From NCBI GenBank assembly GCA_022712975.1, contig JAFLJO010000079.1:1-64000 (forward strand): 64,000 bases of DNA, read 5' to 3'. How positions within the stretch are numbered: position 1 is the stretch's first letter; the number at the start of each line of letters is the position of its first letter. The notes under the pieces are model-generated. The model searched no databases, was not told the origin of the DNA, and was given only the letters and a program-made list of their open reading frames with translations. The position numbers and the translations under genes were made by a program. This document shows positions 54,895 to 61,174 of the stretch, piece by piece. Source of the DNA: Desulfocapsa sp. GTDB lineage: Bacteria; Desulfobacterota; Desulfobulbia; Desulfobulbales; Desulfocapsaceae.

Positions 54895-56670
54895 CTGAAA
54901 CCTGAAACAGCCACAAAAAAGCCACCAACCCTGAAAAAAGTTCTAGGACTGCTGAGCCCAATCTTTTTCAAACACCGTATCAGGATACTGTTTGGCTTAA
55001 TAGCGCTGCTGGGGGTCAATTGTCTTCAGCTCACGATTCCCCTCATTCTGAAAAACGGCATTGATTCACTCTCGGATGGAACCGCTGCACAGAGTGATTT
55101 ATTCTACCTTGCACTCCTGATCTGCATTATTGGCATATTTGCCTGCCTGCTCCGCTTCTGTTGGCGCTATCTTATTATTGGCTTTTCCAGACACCTTGAG
55201 CGCGATCTGCGTAAAAAGATTTTCAGCCATGTTATGAGTATGGATGGAAGTTTTTTCTCAAAATACAGTACCGGCTCTATTATGGCCCATGGAAGCAATG
55301 ATCTTGCAGCAGTACAAATGGCCTGCGGTATGGGTCTTGTTGCTGCCATCGATGCCCTGGTGATGTCCGTTGCGGCCATTGCATTTATGCTTGACATTCA
55401 TGTTGGCCTTACTCTGATTGCACTTCTACCCATGCCCATTCTGATTCTCGCCACCCGTTTCCTTTCGCAAAATCTGCACCATCGCTTTGATCGTGTTCAG
55501 GAACAGTTTTCAGGAATGACTGAATTTGCCAGATCCTCCATTTCCTCAATCCGCCTGCTAAAAGCCTACACACTTGAGAAGTCACAAAGCAGGCGCTTTG
55601 GTCGTCTTGGAAAAGAGTACGTTGATTCAAGTATCCGGGTGGCAATAATTCAGGGTTTACTCTTCCCCATTGCCACACTGGTTGGTAGTAGTGCAATGCT
55701 GATTGTTCTTTACTTTGGCGGTCGCCTGGTCATTTTAGAAACCATCTCCATGGGTGATTTTGTAGCCTTTATTACCTATCTCTATATGCTGATCTGGCCC
55801 ATGATGGCAGTTGGATGGGTGGTCAATCTCTCCCAGAGAGGAGTGACTTCACTGCGCCGGATTTTTCTTCTTCTTTCTGAAAAATCACAGCTACCGCCCG
55901 GAAGCACAGATGCCCAACCGACAAGTTCTTTATTTGAACTGCGCAATCTCAGTTTCACCTATCCGCAATCCAAGCGAAGGATTCTTGATGCCATCACACT
56001 TACTATAACTCCAGGAATCCTTGGTATCACCGGTCCCACGGGATGTGGAAAAACAACTCTTTGTCAGGTTCTGGCCCGTATCTATCCGGTTGCCAACGGG
56101 ACACTCTTTCTTGGAAAAACAGATGTAAACAACATCTCCCCGGAATCTGTGCAGGAGCTGGTCAGCTACGTGAGCCAGGAAGCATTGCTGTTTTCAAGCA
56201 GTTTGCATGAGAACATTGCCTTTGGTAATGCAGATGCCTCCATGGATCTCATTATTAAAGCGGCAAAAGCAGCCGCCATCCATGATGAAATTATTGTATT
56301 TCCAGAAGGCTACGAGAGTATGATCGGAGAAAAAGGTGTTACCCTGTCCGGTGGTCAACGCGGCAGAGTTGCACTTGCAAGAGCCATACTCTGTGACCGG
56401 CCAATTATTATCATTGATGATGGCCTGGCTGCCGTGGATACCGGAACGGAACAGGAAATAATTGAGAACCTTACTCCCTGGTTCAAGGGGAAGTCAGTAA
56501 TCTGGGTCAGCCAGCGAATCAAACAACTTGCAGGAACAGATAGGGTTCTTGTTCTTGAGGATGGTAAAGTCAGTGGTCTCGGCCCCTATGATGAGCTTGT
56601 TCAGCACAATGCTTTTCTTGGCGAGATACGTCGTCGCCAACGCTTGCAGGGGGAAAAAATGAATGCGTAA
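54895..56670 (+). CDS. ABC exporter subunit 1 (non-canonical start; degenerate ATPase site)
   Basis: About 591 residues if it begins at the CTG at 54895. The frame is open from 54865, and full membrane-domain coding ('LGLLSPIFFKHRIRILFGLIALLGVN', 'RDLRKKIFSHVMS') lies upstream of the first ATG at 55234; the track ORF is therefore N-terminally short. No ATG, GTG or TTG occurs in that stretch. Membrane domain at 1-330. NBD: Walker A 'GPTGCGKTT', signature 'LSGGQRGR', Walker B 'IIIIDDGLAAVD', with Asp in place of the catalytic Glu, and H-loop 'VSQR', with Gln in place of His. This is the degenerate half of a TM287/288-type heterodimer. The stop overlaps the second subunit's start by 8 bases. Confidence 0.85.
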   Translation: MKPETATKKPPTLKKVLGLLSPIFFKHRIRILFGLIALLGVNCLQLTIPLILKNGIDSLSDGTAAQSDLFYLALLICIIGIFACLLRFCWRYLIIGFSRHLERDLRKKIFSHVMSMDGSFFSKYSTGSIMAHGSNDLAAVQMACGMGLVAAIDALVMSVAAIAFMLDIHVGLTLIALLPMPILILATRFLSQNLHHRFDRVQEQFSGMTEFARSSISSIRLLKAYTLEKSQSRRFGRLGKEYVDSSIRVAIIQGLLFPIATLVGSSAMLIVLYFGGRLVILETISMGDFVAFITYLYMLIWPMMAVGWVVNLSQRGVTSLRRIFLLLSEKSQLPPGSTDAQPTSSLFELRNLSFTYPQSKRRILDAITLTITPGILGITGPTGCGKTTLCQVLARIYPVANGTLFLGKTDVNNISPESVQELVSYVSQEALLFSSSLHENIAFGNADASMDLIIKAAKAAAIHDEIIVFPEGYESMIGEKGVTLSGGQRGRVALARAILCDRPIIIIDDGLAAVDTGTEQEIIENLTPWFKGKSVIWVSQRIKQLAGTDRVLVLEDGKVSGLGPYDELVQHNAFLGEIRRRQRLQGEKMNA

Positions 56671-58465
56671 CTTCGGATATTTTGAAGAAGATTACTCGCC
56701 TTCTCTTTCCGAGAAAGGATTGTGGCGTCGTATTATTACCTACCTGCGTCCCTTCCGCTTTCCCTTTGCCGGAGCTATTCTGCTCTCACTTTTTGTCACA
56801 AGCTGCGCACTCAGTCTCCCATGGCTTATGCAGCAGGCCATTGATCTTTACATAACCAACCCGGAGCTAAACTTTGATCAACGCATGGCAGGACTCAGCA
56901 CGTATGTACTGTTCTATGGGGGGCTGATATGTATTGGATTTATAGCGTCTTTTCTTCAGGTTCTACTCCTCGAATGGATCGGACAATCGATCATGCATAC
57001 CCTGCGTCAGGATCTTTTCAGCCATCTCCTCACGGTTAGACTGGAGTTTTTCAGCAAACAACCCGTTGGCCGCCTGGTCACACGCTTGACCAATGATGTA
57101 CAAAATATGCACGAGATGCTTACCTCAATTTTGGTGACCATATTCAACGACCTCCTGAAAATGGTCTGTATTCTGAGCCTGCTTGTCTATATGAATTTCA
57201 GATTGGGCCTTATCCTCTGCCTCTTTGTCCCTCTGGCTGCAGCTGTTACCATTCTCTTCTCCAAGCTTGCCAGAAATCATTTTCGAGCCATACGTAAACA
57301 ACTCTCCAAAGTAAATTCATTTGTTCAGGAAACGGTTTCAGGAGTTATGCTGGTGCAATTATTTGGCAGAACCAACGATTTGAGACAAGAGTTTGCAACG
57401 CTCAATAACAGCTACCTGAAAAAAACCCTGCGCCAGATTCGCCTGTTTGGAACATTTATGCCCATTACCGAACTTATGAGTTCGGTGGCGATTGCCCTTA
57501 TTCTCTGGTACGGCGGAGGAGAATTTATCCAAAATCAACTGACCCTTGGTGAGCTGGTTGCCTTTCTTTCCTATATGCGTCTGTTTTTCCAGCCCCTGCG
57601 TGAACTTTCTCAGAAATACTCCATTGTCCAATCAGCCCTTGCATCTGCCGAACGTATTTTTGACTTACTGGATACGGACTCTGAAGAAGACAAAACTCCT
57701 GGTATAAATAAAAATGAAGTTCTTTCACTTACTGGTGATCTTTGTTTTGATAGCGTCACCTTCTCCTACCTTCCCGGTCAACCAGTCCTTCATGATATTT
57801 CATTTATAGTAAAACAAGGAGAGACTGTAGCAATTGTCGGCTCCACGGGAAGCGGGAAATCCACCCTGATTAATCTTATGCTCCGTTTCTATGAACCGGA
57901 TAGCGGCAGTATCAGCCTTGCGGGATGTTCTCTTGCTGATGTGCCAAGGAATGCGCTGCGGAAGGAAATCGGGGTTGTAATGCAGGAGATGCTCATCCTG
58001 CAGGACACACTGTTGAACAACATAATTCTTGACACCGGAAAAGAACGGAAGGAAGTAAGCGAATTACTCCAACAGACTCAATTGAGCCAATTTGTGGAAA
58101 AACTTCCACAAGGCCTGGACACCATAATAGGTGAAGGTGGCCAATCCATGTCAACCGGCGAAAAACAGCTTCTTGCCATCGCCAGAGTACTCTGTCGCAA
58201 CCCATCACTTCTGGTGTTGGATGAGGCAAGCTCTGCCATTGATTCTAAAACTGAAAAGCTTTTGGAACAACCCCTTGAGCACTGTTTTAAAGGAAAAACT
58301 GTCCTTATTATTGCTCACCGACTATCCACTGTACAACGAGCAGACAGAATCATTGTGCTTGATAAAGGAAGAATTATCGAACTGGGAAGCCACCACCAGT
58401 TGATTGAACAAAATGGCTCATACAGCAGACTGGTGGCACTTGACTTTGAACCTGATACATTTTAA
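56663..58465 (+). CDS. ABC exporter subunit 2 (catalytic half)
   Basis: 600 residues. Six-helix membrane domain at about 35-320, then a complete NBD: Walker A 'GSTGSGKST', Walker B 'LLVLDEASSAID' with the catalytic Glu, H-loop 'IIAHRLST'. The signature reads 'MSTGEKQ' in place of LSGGQ. In the dimer, the degenerate signature of this subunit faces the degenerate Walker site of subunit 1, while the other site is canonical, as in heterodimeric exporters such as TM287/288. The substrate is unknown; lipids or drugs are typical. GGGGGA precedes the ATG. Confidence 0.94.
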   Translation: MRNFGYFEEDYSPSLSEKGLWRRIITYLRPFRFPFAGAILLSLFVTSCALSLPWLMQQAIDLYITNPELNFDQRMAGLSTYVLFYGGLICIGFIASFLQVLLLEWIGQSIMHTLRQDLFSHLLTVRLEFFSKQPVGRLVTRLTNDVQNMHEMLTSILVTIFNDLLKMVCILSLLVYMNFRLGLILCLFVPLAAAVTILFSKLARNHFRAIRKQLSKVNSFVQETVSGVMLVQLFGRTNDLRQEFATLNNSYLKKTLRQIRLFGTFMPITELMSSVAIALILWYGGGEFIQNQLTLGELVAFLSYMRLFFQPLRELSQKYSIVQSALASAERIFDLLDTDSEEDKTPGINKNEVLSLTGDLCFDSVTFSYLPGQPVLHDISFIVKQGETVAIVGSTGSGKSTLINLMLRFYEPDSGSISLAGCSLADVPRNALRKEIGVVMQEMLILQDTLLNNIILDTGKERKEVSELLQQTQLSQFVEKLPQGLDTIIGEGGQSMSTGEKQLLAIARVLCRNPSLLVLDEASSAIDSKTEKLLEQPLEHCFKGKTVLIIAHRLSTVQRADRIIVLDKGRIIELGSHHQLIEQNGSYSRLVALDFEPDTF

Positions 58466-58606
58466 TTTCAGGTTCCATGAAGTATCCCTGCGCCCTGCGT
58501 TAATCCTGATCAGGATCACCACTGTTGTGATGACCTGCGATCGGTATTTTACAAGCATTTCCGGCCTGCGTATTTGGCCTCACATCAAGCAGTAAAGGAT
58601 TCACAC

Positions 58607-59458
58607 ATGAACCAGCATGGATACATCGGCCGTAAACTGCGAGTCCCGGAACTCAAAAACAGACCAGCCATTATCATCGTTACCTTTGGCACCAGCAGCC
58701 AAGCAAAACCACCACTGGAAATTTTCCAGCAACAGTTGGATAAACAGTTCCAGGAATACGAAATATTCTGGGCCTACAGCTCAAATATTATCTGCAGAAA
58801 AAAGAAAATACCCACTCTATCTGAAACCCTGGCACATGTTGAAGCAGCCGGATTTCGGAATGCTGTGGTTCAGCCCCTCCATATTTTTCCAGGTACAGAA
58901 TACCAGCAGTTGGCAGAAACCTGCGAATATTTCCCCGGCCTCAGGATAATTCTGAGCGAAACCCTGTTCCACCGCTGGAACTTTGTAAAAGAGACTCTAG
59001 GAGTGGTTGAAAAAGATTTTTTATCTCCAGAAGAAGGACTGAACATACTGGCAGTCCATGGCACACCTCTGGTTGCAGATCCTGTGAATAGCGCCTATCT
59101 TGGGCTGGAAAAACTGGTGAGTGACCGTTATCTGAATGTACTGCTAACTTCCGTTGAAGGAATACCCGATTCTTCCGCAGTTTTTGCGAAAGTCAAACGT
59201 AAACAGCTGAATGACCTCTTTAAAAAGGTTAAAATAATCCCCATGATGTATCTGGCAGGTATGCATGCTGAAAAAGATTTAATGGGCGATGAGAACAGTT
59301 GGCGTACAACCCTGGAAGGAATGAACTTTAAAGTAGAGTGTTCAACAATACGATATGAACAGGTAGAATACTTCAAAGGCCTGGCCTATTATCCTGAGAT
59401 TATTTCCTTCTTCACAAACCGCTTGCGGCGTAGTCTGGAACTGGTCACAATATACTGA
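58607..59458 (+). CDS. CbiK-like anaerobic cobaltochelatase family protein
   Basis: 283 residues from the ATG at 58607 with AAAGGA upstream. It resembles CbiK (sirohydrochlorin cobaltochelatase): 'AIIIVTFGTSSQAKPPLE' at the N-terminus, 'VVQPLHIFPGTEYQQL', metal-site His in 'ILAVHGTPL' and 'LAGMHAEKDLMGDE'. No signal peptide, so it is cytoplasmic. The overall match is looser than to true CbiK ('GHGT' reads 'VHGT'), so it could be a divergent chelatase for another tetrapyrrole or metal. It is not beside other cobalamin genes. The 141 bases between it and the ABC gene hold nothing clear. Confidence 0.78.
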   Translation: MNQHGYIGRKLRVPELKNRPAIIIVTFGTSSQAKPPLEIFQQQLDKQFQEYEIFWAYSSNIICRKKKIPTLSETLAHVEAAGFRNAVVQPLHIFPGTEYQQLAETCEYFPGLRIILSETLFHRWNFVKETLGVVEKDFLSPEEGLNILAVHGTPLVADPVNSAYLGLEKLVSDRYLNVLLTSVEGIPDSSAVFAKVKRKQLNDLFKKVKIIPMMYLAGMHAEKDLMGDENSWRTTLEGMNFKVECSTIRYEQVEYFKGLAYYPEIISFFTNRLRRSLELVTIY

Positions 59459-59628
59459 TTTTTGTGCCGGTCTCCGGTTCAATACCGGGGCTGATCTTAC
59501 GTTACAATTAATCAAATATTCCGTGCAGCTTTTATTTTTTTAACTATATTTGCTTTTGAATAACACAGTTACAATTGTAAGCTTCACCGTTATTGATGTC
59601 GCAAAAACTCTTCCTGCGTGTCTCGTAG

Positions 59629-59724
59629 ATGAATACTTTCAAAATGACTGCTTGTCTGGTACAATTTGATTCCAATTACAGCGGTATCCGCCAAGCCCTC
59701 AGCCAAACACTTAAACTGTTGTAA
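59629..59724 (+). pseudogene. Short ORF or gene fragment
   Basis: From ATG 59629 (or 59644) it reads MNTFKMTACLVQFDSNYSG...LKLL and stops at 59724. The residue mix looks protein-like (hydrophobic strand, Asp, then a helix), but no Shine-Dalgarno is visible and no family is recognised. Probably the remnant of a longer gene. Confidence 0.3.
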
Positions 59725-59882
59725 TAAAACACAAATACAAAAATCTCCCTGCAGCTGCGCAAAGTTATCTCTCGCAAGGGCAGTTTACTGAAGCCATCAA
59801 GGTCTTTCGTCTCTTGTATAAGGAACAGGGAAGGGTTTTGTTGCCCGACAGTAGAACTTTTGGGATCACTCGGACAGGCTAA
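59715..59882 (+). pseudogene. TPR-like gene remnant
   Basis: A plus-strand frame without a start codon reads 'AAAQSYLSQGQFTEAIKVF' followed by 'RLLYKEQG', the pattern of a tetratricopeptide repeat, then loses character and stops at 59882. It overlaps the end of the previous ORF in another frame. Best read as a piece of a deleted TPR gene. Confidence 0.4.
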
Positions 59883-60076
59883 TTGTCACCTAATAGCGAT
59901 ATCCATGATACATAGTCAAGATCAGGGATTTTATCATGGAGATACACCGCTAACACTGTACTACTCTTCTCCCTAAACGGCCAAAGTGCGTTTTTACTAT
60001 CAATATTATTTGAAATTATGTTGCCGCCCACACCTAAATCATTTCTAATGTGATCGGCCTTATTTCTTACCTTTGT
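59879..60076 (-). pseudogene. Unassigned minus-strand gene fragment
   Basis: A 65-codon frame with neither an ATG nor an early stop contains 'ADHIRNDLGVGGNIISNNID' and 'LAVYLHDKIPDLDYVSWI'. Its composition is protein-like and unlike random AT-rich DNA. No family is recognised. It ends where the TPR remnant on the other strand ends. Confidence 0.3.
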
Positions 60077-60140
60077 TTACCAGGTATTCTTTGCAATACT
60101 TTTTCAAATTCACCAGCCTGCTGGTCAGCTTGTTCAATTC

Positions 60141-60903
60141 TTAGCTGATTAAAAGTTTCATATCCTGCTCAGCAATCTGTTTTGCCAGCATATGAGACAC
60201 TTTACCGGCATGATCAAGGAGATTACGGTCATTGAGAGTAAGAAAACCATTCAGCTGTATAATCCATTCCTGCATGGTCATGGGAACACGCCGCATCGCC
60301 TGCCCCTCAGCAAACATCAGATATTGTTCCGCCAAATTATTTAAAGCAGATAGTTCATCTTCGTTTAAATAATTTTTTGCTATAGAAACATGCTGTTTAC
60401 GAGGCTTTGTCCCTCTGAAACTGGTTAAGCCCAGATTAAGCAAGCTGGCATTTGCTCTGTCTTTGATAATCTCAGCAGCTGTTTTTCCGGTAATCGCCCA
60501 ATGTAATTTACTCTGCACGGTCTTAAAAAAAATCAAAGGGTAAATCCGGTTTTTTTAATCGTTCATCATCCAGCACAAAATCTTTGACAATAAATTCACG
60601 GATATACTTGGTTGCCCATTGACGAAAACGAGTTGCCACATGGGACTGTACCCGATAGCCAACAGAAATAATCATATCCAGATTGTAAAAATCCAAATTA
60701 CGGTTGACGCTGCGCGATCCTTCGATTTGAACTGTTCGGAAATTCCGAACAGTTGCTTTTTTGTCAAGTTCACCTTCTGTAACAATATGTTTGACATGCT
60801 CACTAATACTTATTTGGCAACCTGAAAGAGTTCTGCCATCATTTTTTGTCTGTCCATCTTCTGTTTGGTAGATAATGATTTGAGAATTTTTGTCAGGAGT
60901 CAT
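60141..60903 (-). pseudogene. Broken rhuM (RhuM family) gene
   Basis: Two overlapping ORFs in different frames (60523-60903 and 60141-60536). The first has 'ISEHVKHIVTEGELDKKATVRNF', 'FYNLDMIISVGYRVQSHVATRFRQWAT' and 'VLDDERLKKPDLPFDFF'; the second has 'KTVQSKLHWAITGKTAAEII' and 'VSIAKNYLNEDELSALNNL'. Both are RhuM motifs in the right order. Against the family as I recall it, pieces are missing: the early segment before 'ISEHV', and the segment with the 'IREIRASERRFYQKI' type motif at the frame junction. The C-terminus is short too. RhuM was named as a virulence protein, occurs in mobile islands, and has no firm function. This copy is certainly inactive as one protein. Confidence 0.8.
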
Positions 60904-61010
60904 CGTACAGCCTCCTGTGGAATACAGAACTGGTATGATAGAAATATTATTATTCCCTTCTTTTTCATTTGGTTAATATTCCTTTTCTATCTCAGTAAGG
61001 AGAAAGTACT

Positions 61011-61085
61011 ATGAAGAAACAATTCCCAGACCGTGGTTTTGTTTTCTCCAAAGCATTTTTTACAGCTTTTCGTAAAGAGAAGTAA
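61011..61085 (+). CDS. Possible 24-residue peptide gene
   Basis: ATG at 61011 preceded by AAGGAG at 9 bases, a strong ribosome-binding site in a region without other genes. It encodes 24 residues starting MKKQFPDRGFVFSKAF, basic and rich in Phe, then TAA. Too short for the ORF track. It could be a leader peptide, a small toxin-like peptide or chance. It lies between the broken rhuM and the helicase gene, on the opposite strand to both. Confidence 0.4.
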   Translation: MKKQFPDRGFVFSKAFFTAFRKEK

Positions 61086-61174
61086 AACACTTTCTATCGT
61101 GGTCTGATCCCTATTTCGCGCTATTCACGGATTCACGCCCCCCAGGACTCATCAACGTTCACCAGACATTCTCC

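Larger units (their letters stand above)
59459..60140. other. 682-base gap with decayed coding fragments
   Basis: No intact gene of normal length. I see three fragments, listed separately: a 31-codon ORF (59629-59724), a TPR-like frame without a start (59715-59882) and a 65-codon minus-strand frame without a start (59879-60076). The rest is AT-rich. Together with the broken rhuM next door it looks like an eroded accessory region. Confidence 0.6.

Noticed and set aside
54651-55019. 123-residue N-terminal extension of MoxR in the track
   Set aside because: It runs over the divergent promoter region and into the ABC exporter gene on the other strand. The ATG at 54650 has a strong Shine-Dalgarno and the family starts there.
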